Source of the DNA: Pseudoclavibacter sp. Marseille-Q3772
Lineage (GTDB): Bacteria > Actinomycetota > Actinomycetes > Actinomycetales > Microbacteriaceae
Direction of reading: 5' to 3'
DNA length: 64,000 nucleotides
NCBI RefSeq assembly: GCF_916618895.1
Contig: NZ_OU745391.1
Coordinates: forward strand, 1,736,001-1,800,000
The notes below the pieces were generated by a model. It was not told where the DNA came from and ran no database searches. It saw only the letters and a list, made by a program, of their open reading frames with translations. The first letter of the stretch is position 1, and each line of letters starts with the position of its first letter. Positions 1 to 8,354 of this stretch are shown here, in pieces. The position numbers and the translations under genes are program-made.

Positions 1-2916
1 CTGCAATTCCAGCTCGACCGTGCGCATCACCTCGTCGTCGAGGAGTTCACGCAGGGATGCAGTTCCCAGCAGGTCCGCGAGCAGATTCGTGTCCATCTGC
101 AGCGCCGCAGCACGCCGCTCGGCAAGCGGTTGGTCGCCCTCGTACATGAACTCGCCCACATAACCGAATAGCAGCGTCTGCGCGAACGGAGACGGGGTCT
201 CGGTGGTAACCTCCACGACCCGCAACTCACGGGAAGCGACCTTCTCTAGCAGCGCTCGCAACGCATCCATGTCGTACACATCGTGCAGGACCTCGCGCAC
301 GGTCTCGAGGATCATCGGGAAATCAGGATGCTGCCTGGCAACTTCGAGCAATTGCGCGGCCCGCAAGCGTTGCTGCCACAGCGGCGCACGCTTGCCCGGA
401 TGCAGCCGCGGCAGCAGCAGCGCACGCGCGGCATTCTCGCGGAACCTCGCGGCAAACAGCGCCGAAGAACCGACCTCCTGGGTGACGAGCGCATCGATCT
501 CATCGTGATCGAACGCGAAAAGCTCAGCACCCGGCAGCTCGGCATCCAGATCGGGAATCCGCACAACGATACCGTCGTCGCTCGCGACCGCGCTTGCCTC
601 CATCCCGTACCGCTCGCGGACCCGCGCCGTCACCATCAGCGCCCACGGTGCGTGAACCGGACGACCATACGGCGAATGCAGAATGACGCGCCAATCACCG
701 AGCTCATCGCGAACCCGTTCGATGACCAGCTTCCGATCGTGCGGTACATGCCCGGTTACCTCGAGCTGTTCGCGCACATACGCGACCAGATTGTCAGCCG
801 CCCACTCGTCGAGAACCGGCCGCATCGCATCCGGTATCGCCGCCATACTGTCTCGGTTCGTGGCGGTAGCGGATGTGGCGATCTCGCGCACGCACGCCCC
901 GATCGCGCGACCCAACTCGACCGGCCGACCGAGCGCGTCCCCGGTCCAAAACGGTAACCGGCCCGGCTCGCCAAAGGCCGGGGCAACGAGCACACGGTCT
1001 GGGCCGATCTCGCGGATACGCCACGAGGTCGCACCGAGCGCAATCACATCGCCCACCCGCGATTCATACACCATCTCTTCATCGAGCTCACCCACCCGCA
1101 GTCCGGCGGTGCGGCGAGTGGATGTGGTCGGTTGCTGAGAGCCGTCGGCCTCCTCGGGAGTGCCGGGCTCCGCACTGGTGGTCATGAACACCCCGAACAA
1201 CCCGCGATCCGGAATCGTGCCGCCAGAAACCACCGCTAGCCGTTGCGCGCCGGGACGCGCCTCGAACCAATCGGCGTCGCGATCCCACACGATGCGCGGG
1301 CGCAGTGAGGCGAAGGCATCCGAAGGATATTTACCGGCCAGTAGATCGAGCACCGACTCGAGCAGCGCATCGCTGATCTGCGCGAACGGTGCCGAACGGC
1401 GGATGCACGCCAACCAATCAGTCACCTGCCAGCGATCCATTGCGGCGGCTGCAACCGTGTGCTGTGCGAGCACGTCGAGGGGCTGGGAGATGGGCTTTAG
1501 CTGTTCGATATTGCCGGCGAGCATCCGTTCGGCAACCACCGCAGAGCGCAACACATCAGCGCGGTGCTTCGGGTAACACACCGCCGTCGACACCGCACCG
1601 ACCTGGTGACCAGCACGGCCAATACGCTGCAAACCGCTGGCAACGCTCGGCGGCGCCTCCACCTGAATCACGAGCTCGACATCGCCCATATCGATGCCAA
1701 GCTCAAGACTCGAGGTGGCAACCACACACCGCAACCGGCCGCTCTTGAGCGCATCCTCAACCTCGGCGCGCTGCTCTTTCGACACCGAGCCATGATGAGC
1801 GCGGACGAGATCGGTTGCCGCACCCGCAAACTCCCCAGAACCGCCGATCAAATCGGCGTTCTTGAGGCGCTTACGCGGCGGTGTATCGGCATCGTGATCT
1901 GTAGGCGCCGGCTCCTGCGCGTGCAGGCGGCGCTCGTACTCCTCGTTCAACCTTGCCGTGAGCCGTTCGGCAAGACCGCGCGAATTCACGAACACAATCG
2001 TCGAACGATGCTGAAGCACCCGGTCGACGATCTCCGACTCGACATAGGGCCAGATCGAGCCCGGACGAGTGCCATCCGGCGAGTCGTCATCACGAATCGA
2101 GCGCGTTGCATCACCGAACAAATCCTCGGACACCGACTCGGTTTCATCCCGCCCGACCGGAGCGATCGCGCTCAAATCAGGCACGGGCACCGCCACCCGC
2201 AAATCAAACGCCTTGCTACTGGGCGGAGCCACAATGCTCACCGGCGCCGCACCCCCGAGAAACTTCGCGACCGCATCCAGGGGCCGCACCGTCGCCGAAA
2301 GCCCGATGCGCTGCACCGGGCGAGGTAGCAGCGCATCCAACCGCTCTAGGGAAAGCGCCAGATGCGCGCCGCGCTTTGTGGCCGCGACCGCGTGTACGTC
2401 GTCGACGATGACCGTGCGCACATTCCGCAACATGCTGCGGGAGTTTGAGGTGAGCAGCAGGTACAGCGACTCCGGAGTGGTGATGAGGATATCCGGTGGA
2501 GCAGCGACCTGGCGTCGGCGCTCGGATGGGGGAGTGTCGCCTGAACGTACCCCGACCGTGATCTCGCGCGAGTCCAGCCCGAGCTGCGCGCGCTCGCGGG
2601 CGATGCCCACCAGCGGCGCCGTGAGGTTTCGCTCCACATCCACGCCGAGCGCCTTCAGCGGCGAGATGTACAGGATGCTGGTGCCACGTTTTCCGTCGGC
2701 TGCGGTTTGGTCGGTGCCGGACATGAGCCGGTCAATTGCCCACAGGAACGCGGCGAGGGTCTTGCCGGACCCAGTCGGGGCGACTACCAGCGTGTGGTCG
2801 CCGGTGCGGATGCTCGCCCACGCTTCACGTTGCGCGCGCGTGGGTTCGGCAAACACGCGCCGGAACCAACGGGCGCTGGGCTCGCTGAATCCTGCCAGTG
2901 CATCCACATCCTGCAT
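1..2916 (-). CDS. lhr: Lhr-family large ATP-dependent helicase, 3' part outside window
   Basis: Superfamily 2 DNA/RNA helicase of the large Lhr type, implicated in DNA repair in actinobacteria. The reverse strand reads openly for 972 codons from an ATG and runs off the left edge, so the C-terminal end (the family reaches about 1500 residues) is not visible. Walker A is APTGSGKT at residues 46-53, followed by the Lhr-typical LAAFLWAIDRL. The Walker B/motif II region at residues 171-175 reads VDDVH where the family normally has VDEVH. It is followed by the typical KRGAHLALSLERL stretch. Motif VI, LQRIGRAGH, lies near residue 430. The reading frame stays open throughout, so the DDVH is a substitution and not a frame error. 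It is divergent from the Nudix-like gene at 3008. Family call is secure; precise substrate is not. Confidence 0.93.
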   Translation of the reverse strand, partial: MQDVDALAGFSEPSARWFRRVFAEPTRAQREAWASIRTGDHTLVVAPTGSGKTLAAFLWAIDRLMSGTDQTAADGKRGTSILYISPLKALGVDVERNLTAPLVGIARERAQLGLDSREITVGVRSGDTPPSERRRQVAAPPDILITTPESLYLLLTSNSRSMLRNVRTVIVDDVHAVAATKRGAHLALSLERLDALLPRPVQRIGLSATVRPLDAVAKFLGGAAPVSIVAPPSSKAFDLRVAVPVPDLSAIAPVGRDETESVSEDLFGDATRSIRDDDSPDGTRPGSIWPYVESEIVDRVLQHRSTIVFVNSRGLAERLTARLNEEYERRLHAQEPAPTDHDADTPPRKRLKNADLIGGSGEFAGAATDLVRAHHGSVSKEQRAEVEDALKSGRLRCVVATSSLELGIDMGDVELVIQVEAPPSVASGLQRIGRAGHQVGAVSTAVCYPKHRADVLRSAVVAERMLAGNIEQLKPISQPLDVLAQHTVAAAAMDRWQVTDWLACIRRSAPFAQISDALLESVLDLLAGKYPSDAFASLRPRIVWDRDADWFEARPGAQRLAVVSGGTIPDRGLFGVFMTTSAEPGTPEEADGSQQPTTSTRRTAGLRVGELDEEMVYESRVGDVIALGATSWRIREIGPDRVLVAPAFGEPGRLPFWTGDALGRPVELGRAIGACVREIATSATATNRDSMAAIPDAMRPVLDEWAADNLVAYVREQLEVTGHVPHDRKLVIERVRDELGDWRVILHSPYGRPVHAPWALMVTARVRERYGMEASAVASDDGIVVRIPDLDAELPGAELFAFDHDEIDALVTQEVGSSALFAARFRENAARALLLPRLHPGKRAPLWQQRLRAAQLLEVARQHPDFPMILETVREVLHDVYDMDALRALLEKVASRELRVVEVTTETPSPFAQTLLFGYVGEFMYEGDQPLAERRAAALQMDTNLLADLLGTASLRELLDDEVMRTVELELQ

Positions 2917-3007
2917 AGACCAAGCAAACCATCTCCCTCCGACACGAACGAATGCACGCTTGAATCTTCCCGGTTCACACGTCACTTGATTGGGGCAAGA
3001 TAGGGGC

Positions 3008-3544
3008 ATGGATGTACGCACTCCCGACCCCGAATCCTCCGGTTGGCTCAGCGAGGACGATCTCGCGTTCATTCGACGACGCACGCCCATCCTGTACGTT
3101 GAGGCGATTCCGGTGCGAACGGATGCGGCCGGTCACGTCGAAGCGCTCGGCCTGCTACTGCGTGCCAACGAAGACGGCATGATTGCCCGGTCGTTCGTAT
3201 CCGGTCGGGTGCAATACGGGGAGCGAGTTCGGGACGCGCTTGTGCGGCATCTCGAGAAAGATTTGGGGGCGATGGCGTTCCCGCAATTGCCGCTCACGCT
3301 CGTGCCGTTCACGGTCGCTGAGTTTTCGCCGATTCCGATCGATGATCTGTATGACGATCGGCAGCACGCGGTTGCCCTGGTATATCTCGTGCCGGTTTCG
3401 GGGGATTGTGCGCCGCGTCAGGATGCGCTTGAGATCACCTGGGTCACGCCAGCGGAGGCGAAGGATCCCGATCTGCTCGAAGAGCTCGAAGGCGGCAGGG
3501 CAAGAATCCTGCGGTCGGCGCTCGGGCATATCGCCGCCTGGTAG
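3008..3544 (+). CDS. Nudix-hydrolase-like protein (DUF4916 type)
   Basis: 178-residue protein resembling the actinobacterial Nudix-like DUF4916 family. The stretch around GERVRDALVRHLEKDLG sits where a Nudix box would be, but the REUxEE catalytic core is not intact, so catalytic activity is doubtful. The middle is rich in hydrophobic beta strands (LTLVPFTVAEFSPIPIDD and similar), and the end is WVTPAEAKD followed by a helix, both consistent with a Nudix fold. I prefer the ATG at 3008 (MDVRTP). A TTG at 2990 in the same frame is possible. A weak -10-like CAAGAT at 2996-3001 lies six bases before the ATG, so the transcript may be leaderless. Function is not assigned. Confidence 0.75.
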   Translation: MDVRTPDPESSGWLSEDDLAFIRRRTPILYVEAIPVRTDAAGHVEALGLLLRANEDGMIARSFVSGRVQYGERVRDALVRHLEKDLGAMAFPQLPLTLVPFTVAEFSPIPIDDLYDDRQHAVALVYLVPVSGDCAPRQDALEITWVTPAEAKDPDLLEELEGGRARILRSALGHIAAW

Positions 3545-3615
3545 CGGGAACTTTCCGATCGGTCCGTAACTCTCACTTTCGTTACACACGGCGAGCAAAG
3601 AACGGAGCGTAAATC

Positions 3616-3957
3616 GTGGACATGCCACATGCGGAAGTAGGCCAGCATCCCTATCAGTACCAGCTGCCTGGGCAATACCCGCAGGCAGCTCCGCAGCCCC
3701 AGTACGTGGCATCGCCGCAGGAAGACTCGGTTGGTAGCTGGGTGGGGACGCTGCTATTGCTGTGTATTCCCCTGGTGAACATCGTCATCCTGATCGTCAT
3801 GGCCTGTGGCGGTATGGGGTCGCGTGCAAAGCAGAACTGGGCGCGGGCGCAGCTCATCATCTTCTTGATCTTCGCGGTGCTCGGCACGATCATGGTGATC
3901 GGGATGACCGCTCTGGGATTCTCACTGGCCGCAACGAGCCCGAATCTGACCCAGTGA
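3616..3957 (+). CDS. Small two-helix membrane protein with Pro/Gln-rich N-terminus
   Basis: 113 residues. The first 40 are rich in Gln, Pro and Tyr and look disordered and cytoplasmic. Two hydrophobic helices follow: SWVGTLLLLCIPLVNIVILI, then LIIFLIFAVLGTIMVIGMTA. The segment between them contains NWARAQL, a pattern common in small actinobacterial membrane proteins. The GTG at 3616 has a GGAG eight bases upstream; an ATG at 3622 is the alternative. It is convergent with the EVE-domain gene, with about 30 bases between them. No function recognised. Confidence 0.7.
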   Translation: MDMPHAEVGQHPYQYQLPGQYPQAAPQPQYVASPQEDSVGSWVGTLLLLCIPLVNIVILIVMACGGMGSRAKQNWARAQLIIFLIFAVLGTIMVIGMTALGFSLAATSPNLTQ

Positions 3958-3988
3958 ACTCCGTTTTGATTGCCTAGCGCCCTTGGAG

Positions 3989-4528
3989 CTACCAGCCGGG
4001 GCTCGGCGGACGGTCACGTGGGGAATCCATCCACGCAGCTGGCTCGTCGGTGCTGGATGACGGTTGTGTGCTCGCCGCGTGTACCCCGAACGGGCTCGGC
4101 GCAGGAGCAGAGCGCCGCACCGCATCCTCACAGATCATGAAATCTCGCTGGGAGAGTTCCACCCAGCCCGGTCGCAGCTGCTCGCCCCAAAACATGGAGT
4201 TTCGGGTGAGTTCCAGCAGGTCACGAAGCTGGCGGATGGGAGCCAGCTGAGATTCGGGTAACCATTGCACATCGTGGCGCCAGAGCGTGCGGCCGCGACC
4301 GCCAACTCGATACGGTTCGGCCGTAAGCACCCGACCCGCCTGCGCAAGCACACGTAACGGGTCACCATCCGGATTCTCGGTGCGAGGACAGTACAACACC
4401 ATACCGTCCGACTCGCGCATCAAGTTGAGTGGTTCGACCCCACCCCACGCATGCTGCACAACACCGTTGGCAATCAACTCGCGGGCACGGTCCAGCGGAT
4501 GGACAAATAACCAATAGCGAATCGCCAT
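3989..4528 (-). CDS. EVE domain-containing protein
   Basis: 179 residues; the first 140 form an EVE domain (PUA-like fold). Typical features are RYWLFVHPLDRARELIANGVVQHAWGG cut as an opening beta-alpha unit, GMVLYCPRTENPDG, and FWGEQLRPGWVELSQRDF near residue 120. EVE domains bind modified bases in DNA or RNA and often accompany restriction or RNA-modification systems, but no such partner is visible beside it. The last 35 residues are Ser/Pro-rich and probably disordered. It lies just downstream of, and in the same direction as, the ornithine cyclodeaminase-like gene (27-base gap), so co-transcription is likely. Confidence 0.8.
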   Translation of the reverse strand: MAIRYWLFVHPLDRARELIANGVVQHAWGGVEPLNLMRESDGMVLYCPRTENPDGDPLRVLAQAGRVLTAEPYRVGGRGRTLWRHDVQWLPESQLAPIRQLRDLLELTRNSMFWGEQLRPGWVELSQRDFMICEDAVRRSAPAPSPFGVHAASTQPSSSTDEPAAWMDSPRDRPPSPGW

Positions 4529-4555
4529 GAGTGAGTTCGGATGAGGTGGGTTGCG

Positions 4556-5509
4556 CTAGCGCAGCGCAGTCTTCGGCACCCGTTCGAACACCTCAGCAGC
4601 CACGATGAGGTCCTGCCACGACATACCGACGGTCTTGTACACGATCGGTTTCGAACGGTCGATCGTTGCCGTGCCGCGAACAACATCCCGAACCGTAATC
4701 AGCTCCGAGCGGTCCAGCAGGCCCACATCCACCGCCATCGCCACCTCACCCGCCTCACGCAGCGCGGTTTCAACATCCTCAACGATGACGTTAGAGCGGC
4801 CGAGCAGCTCCAGCTCAAGCTCGTTACGCTCGGAATTGTGCGAGCCGAGGGCGATCACCAGCGTGCCCGGCTGCACCCAGGATGCGGGGAACAGCGGCTG
4901 CTCGGAACCGGTCGCGGTGACCAAAAGATCGGCTGCCGGCACCGACACATCCGGGGCGATTGCCGCGCCGATGCGGGCATTCCAGCCGTGCTCGGCAGCG
5001 TTCGCGGCAAACATCTCGGCACGCTTCGCGTCGCGGCCGTGCACGTCAAGCTGCTTAAGCTGCGGATGCAGGGCGCGCAGGCCAAGCGTGTGGGCGCGAG
5101 CCTGAGCGCCGTAGCCGTACAGCACGACCCGGCTCGCCTCCGGGGGCAAGAGCTTGCGAGTGACCAGCGCCGTCACCGCAACGGTGCGCAGCTCGGTGAG
5201 CTCTGCACCGTCGATCAGCGCCTTGGGAGAGGTCGTCTCCGCATCCATCAGGATGTAGAACCCCTGCGAACGATCAAGGCGACGCTGTGGGTTCGCGGGG
5301 TTGACCGACATGAACTTCGCCCCAACCCACTGTGGCGACTCGGAGGCCATGAACATCAGATAGCTGTCGTTTTGCAGCGGCAGCGTACTGCGCGGGAAAT
5401 CATCAGCCGGCTCGATGTCCTCCAGTAGCGCACGTTCGAGCGCGCTAGCCGCCATCTCATAGGTGACGTACTGACGAATATGCTGTTCGGTGATGTGGGC
5501 AATGCTCAC
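4556..5509 (-). CDS. Ornithine cyclodeaminase / mu-crystallin family enzyme
   Basis: 317-residue NAD(P)-dependent enzyme of the OCD/mu-crystallin family, whose members include ornithine cyclodeaminase, alanine dehydrogenase and ketimine reductases. The N-terminal substrate domain contains GAKFMSVNPAN (Lys65) and ELRTVAVTAL (Arg108), both at family positions. The Rossmann motif is LYGYGAQARAH at residues 130-140. The chain length is usual for the family. The GTG start at 5509 is supported by a good AAGGAG Shine-Dalgarno just upstream on the reverse strand. Exact substrate cannot be told from sequence; other OCD-family reactions are equally possible. Confidence 0.85.
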   Translation of the reverse strand: MSIAHITEQHIRQYVTYEMAASALERALLEDIEPADDFPRSTLPLQNDSYLMFMASESPQWVGAKFMSVNPANPQRRLDRSQGFYILMDAETTSPKALIDGAELTELRTVAVTALVTRKLLPPEASRVVLYGYGAQARAHTLGLRALHPQLKQLDVHGRDAKRAEMFAANAAEHGWNARIGAAIAPDVSVPAADLLVTATGSEQPLFPASWVQPGTLVIALGSHNSERNELELELLGRSNVIVEDVETALREAGEVAMAVDVGLLDRSELITVRDVVRGTATIDRSKPIVYKTVGMSWQDLIVAAEVFERVPKTALR

Positions 5510-5572
5510 GGGACGCTCCTTACGTATCGTCTGTAAGTAGGCTACCGCCGCCGGCTGGGTGAGCGGCTCGAA

Positions 5573-6661
5573 TTAGCTGGCAGCATCGATGGCGTCTCGG
5601 ATGGCGTCGACCAGCGAGGGCACGGCTTCGGGCGGGGTATCCCAAGCCGTCATGAACCGCACGGAGCCGGGGATCGGTGGCCAGTCATAGAACCGGAATC
5701 CCTGTTCGCGCACGCGATCAGCCACCCCGTCGGGAAGGACCGCGAACACGGCGTTCGCTGCCACCGGAACGGGGATACTGCATCCAGGAACCGAACCGAG
5801 AGACTCGGCGAGCAGCCGCGCCTGCTCATTGGCATGGGTGGCGTTTCGCTGCCACAGATCGCCCTCGTAGCAGGCCAACAGCTGTGCCGAGAGAAAACGC
5901 TGTTTCGATGCAAGCTGCAGGTTGATCTTCTGCAGATATTCGATTCCCGGAGCCGCTTCGGGATGCAGCGCCACGACGGCTTCGGCAGCGAGCGCACCGT
6001 TCTTGGTCGCGCCCAGCGAGACCACATCCACGCCGTGCGTGAGTTCCTTGAACGAGGCGCCCGTTGCTGCCGCAGCATTGGACAACCGGGAACCGTCGAG
6101 GTGAACCAACAGGCCCTGGCGCTTGGCCGCATCCGTTAGCTCGCGGATCTCGTCGGGTGAATATACGGTGCCGAGTTCGGTGGAGTTCGAAAACGACAGC
6201 GCCCACGGTTCGGCGCCGTGCACGTTCGCGCGATCGACGGTGAGCGCTTCGATATCCGCGGCGCGCAGCTTGCCGTCGGGCGTTGGCATCGGCAAAATCT
6301 TCAACCCCGCGACCCGCTCGGGCGCACCGTTCTCATCGGTGTTGATATGCGCGCTCGCGGCCGTAACGATGCCGCCCCAGCGCGGCATGATCGCCTGTAG
6401 CGCAAGCACATTCGCGCCCGTGCCGTTGAAGACCGGGTAGGTGACCGCATCCGCGCCGAATAGTGAGCGCATCACGTCCTGGAGGCGTGCGGTGTACGGG
6501 TCGTCGCCGTATCCGGGAACGTGGCCGCCGTTCGCCTGGGAAATTGCGGCCAAGACTTCGGGGTGTACGCCGGCGTAGTTGTCGGAACCGAAGTGGATCT
6601 GCTCGCGGTCGTGGAGGGCGCCTTCGGCGCGCGGGGTGGGCGTCGTGTTCGCTTCAACCAT
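5573..6661 (-). CDS. ltaE: Low-specificity L-threonine aldolase (beta-eliminating lyase family)
   Basis: PLP-dependent aldolase that cleaves L-threonine or L-allo-threonine to glycine and acetaldehyde. It has 362 residues from the ATG at 6661. It shows the family opening FGSDNYAGVHPEVL, VFNGTGANVLAL near residue 80, HLDGSRLSNAA (Asp189) and SLGATKNGA, where Lys220 is the expected Schiff-base lysine. A GTG at 6709 extends the frame by 16 residues, but that extension enters repeat-derived sequence and is less likely. No clear ribosome binding site precedes either start. The gene follows a repeat-bearing gap downstream of the SprT-like gene. Confidence 0.88.
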   Translation of the reverse strand: MVEANTTPTPRAEGALHDREQIHFGSDNYAGVHPEVLAAISQANGGHVPGYGDDPYTARLQDVMRSLFGADAVTYPVFNGTGANVLALQAIMPRWGGIVTAASAHINTDENGAPERVAGLKILPMPTPDGKLRAADIEALTVDRANVHGAEPWALSFSNSTELGTVYSPDEIRELTDAAKRQGLLVHLDGSRLSNAAAATGASFKELTHGVDVVSLGATKNGALAAEAVVALHPEAAPGIEYLQKINLQLASKQRFLSAQLLACYEGDLWQRNATHANEQARLLAESLGSVPGCSIPVPVAANAVFAVLPDGVADRVREQGFRFYDWPPIPGSVRFMTAWDTPPEAVPSLVDAIRDAIDAAS

Positions 6662-6819
6662 GGGAACGATCGTCGCACACCCAGTCTGAGTTGGTTGCCT
6701 CTCCACCACTACGCGCAGTCACCAGCACCGCCACACGCAGCCTCCCGCCACACGCAGCCTCTCCACCACGCCCCCGCCACCAGCACCGCCACCACCCCCC
6801 ACCATGCGCTCATCCGTCT

Positions 6820-6892
6820 GCCAAACTGTCTCAGATTTGCGGTGTACAAACCGGATGTCCCCTCGAACCCCCGAAAAGTGAGACAGTTTGGC
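6820..6892 (+). repeat. 73-bp inverted-repeat element, copy 1
   Basis: Terminal inverted repeat of 14 bp: GCCAAACTGTCTCA at the left end and TGAGACAGTTTGGC at the right end, a perfect match. The interior of about 45 bases is shared with three other copies in the window. No obvious target-site duplication flanks it. Confidence 0.85.
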
Positions 6893-7036
6893 ACGGTGGG
6901 GCTGCGCTCAGATCCGTATTTGTTGCCTGTACCCCAGCTACTATCCCTCCACCCAACCACCAGAACCGCCGCCACCACTACGCGCAGCCTCCCGTACCGC
7001 CACACGCAGCCTCTCCACCACGCCTTCGTTAGCCGG

Positions 7037-7109
7037 GCCAAACTGTCTCAGATTTGCGGTGCATAAACCGGATAGCCCCTCGAGCCCCCGAAAAGTGAGA
7101 CAGTTTGGC
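7037..7109 (+). repeat. 73-bp inverted-repeat element, copy 2
   Basis: Same length, orientation and perfect 14-bp terminal inverted repeat as copy 1, with only a handful of interior differences. It lies 144 bases after copy 1. Confidence 0.85.
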
Positions 7110-7195
7110 CCGCTGGGGCTGCCCGAGGGTCGTACTCACCCCCCTGTGCTAGCTCAAAGCCGACCTTGTCCCACCTCCCGAGGGCAAAGCCGCAC

Positions 7196-7738
7196 CTACG
7201 CATCGCGACGGTCGTACCAGCGAATCAAGAACCGGTCATCGAAGCCGCGGGCGCAACGACTGCAGCTCACGGGCTTCCCCGGGCGGCGGTGACGGAATAC
7301 CTCGTGGCCGTTGGGGCATCGGCCAACCCAGCGATGATCCTGCGGGACCGGCCCCTCGTAGGTGCGCCCGCCCGCATAGCCAATCTGCGCGGCAACCCGA
7401 CGCCATGCTGCGCCGTGGCCCGCGCGCTGTCCGGCCAGGGCATGTGCGATCTCGTGCCGCAGGGTCTGGTCGACCTGCTCCGCCGTCATCAACGGCACCA
7501 GGTGGCGCGACAGCGAGATCTGCCGACGCGCGTAGTTGCAACTGCCGGCACGCATCCGCGCGTGATCAAACCGAAACGACCAGCTTTCATCCAAGTACTG
7601 ACCGATCAACGCCTGAGCCAGAGTCTGCGCCTCGGCTAGCGAATCGTTTTGGGGGTGGTTCTCGGATGCGAGCGCGCCGGCGTGTGGCAGGGTGCGGGCT
7701 TTAGCAGTCGATTGCGGTGAACGGCTCAGTCTGCTCAT
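7196..7738 (-). CDS. SprT-like zinc metalloprotease domain protein
   Basis: 180-residue SprT/SPRTN-like protein. The zinc-protease motif is HEIAHA at residues 95-100 (His95, Glu96, His99), with a third likely ligand at His108 in AGHGAAW. A C-terminal zinc ribbon follows: Cys141 and His145 in CPNGH, then Cys159 and Cys162 in SCSRC. Family members act on DNA-protein crosslinks in eukaryotes; the bacterial role is not established. The ATG start at 7738 overlaps the end of the upstream TPR gene by 38 bases, so the pair is probably translationally coupled. No later in-frame Met is available before the conserved region. Confidence 0.85.
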   Translation of the reverse strand: MSRLSRSPQSTAKARTLPHAGALASENHPQNDSLAEAQTLAQALIGQYLDESWSFRFDHARMRAGSCNYARRQISLSRHLVPLMTAEQVDQTLRHEIAHALAGQRAGHGAAWRRVAAQIGYAGGRTYEGPVPQDHRWVGRCPNGHEVFRHRRPGKPVSCSRCARGFDDRFLIRWYDRRDA

Positions 7739-8270
7739 CCGGTGAGGAATGCCCCTCGAGTTTCGCGCGAACGGCGCGGATTGCGAACTTCGTCGCCGCC
7801 GTCTGGTCGACCGCCTGGCTGTCGGCTTCGCGGAACTTCAACGCGCGCTCAAAGTCAGCCAGTGCCTCTTCCAGCTGGTCAAGCTCAAAGAGCAATTTGC
7901 CGCGGTTGTACAGCGCAAACCCAGCAAGCGTGCCCCACTCGTGCGCAACCGCCTCGTCGGCACAGTTGGTCAGCTCGCCAAGCGCCGTATCGGTCTTGCC
8001 GCGGTAGTGGTCAACCTGGGCGCGGCGGATGCGGGCCTCCAGTGAGTCTTCTCGCGACCCGGTGAACCGCGACTGCCGGGCGGCGGCCTGCGCCTTGTCG
8101 AACGCTTCGTCGTAGCGTCCCAGCAGGCGCAGCAGCGTGACCTGCTGATTCAGCGCGGTCAGCGAGCGATACCGCTCGATTTCGGCGAGCCGCTCATTGG
8201 CAGCATCGACGTCGATGCGCTCGCGCAGCGTCTGCGGGTCGAAGCTCAGGATGATCGGTGCGTCAGTCAC
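7701..8270 (-). CDS. Tetratricopeptide-repeat protein
   Basis: 189 residues, predominantly helical. It contains TPR-like units: LNQQVTLLRLLGRYDEAFDKA near residue 40-60 and YNRGKLLFELDQLEEALADF near residue 120-140, with the typical Leu-Gly-Tyr-Ala spacing. Such domains mediate protein-protein contacts; no enzymatic motif is seen. The start is GTG. Its 3' end overlaps the SprT-like gene, so the two products may work together, but that is inference. Confidence 0.8.
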   Translation of the reverse strand: MTDAPIILSFDPQTLRERIDVDAANERLAEIERYRSLTALNQQVTLLRLLGRYDEAFDKAQAAARQSRFTGSREDSLEARIRRAQVDHYRGKTDTALGELTNCADEAVAHEWGTLAGFALYNRGKLLFELDQLEEALADFERALKFREADSQAVDQTAATKFAIRAVRAKLEGHSSPDEQTEPFTAIDC

Positions 8271-8354
8271 GCCTAGAGCGTATCGGGCGGGGTGGCGGAT
8301 GGGGTCACAAGCGCTCGGCGCGTGCCGTGATCGGGTGCGTTTGGCGGCGTGTGC

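Larger units (their letters stand above)
6662..7195. other. Gene-free repeat island between sprT-like and ltaE genes
   Basis: 534 bases without a credible gene. The content is two degenerate copies of one unit. Each unit has a CCACCACTACGCGCAG-type low-complexity stretch (6703-6718 and 6974-6986 onward), an exact 23-base direct repeat (6749-6771 and 7001-7023) and a 73-bp inverted-repeat element (listed separately). Open frames here, on either strand, only translate the repeats. Confidence 0.75.

Noticed and set aside
6463..7066. ORFs of 110-189 codons in the first repeat island
   Set aside because: They translate the 73-bp elements and their flanks (peptides such as KLSQICGV); composition is unlike neighbouring genes.
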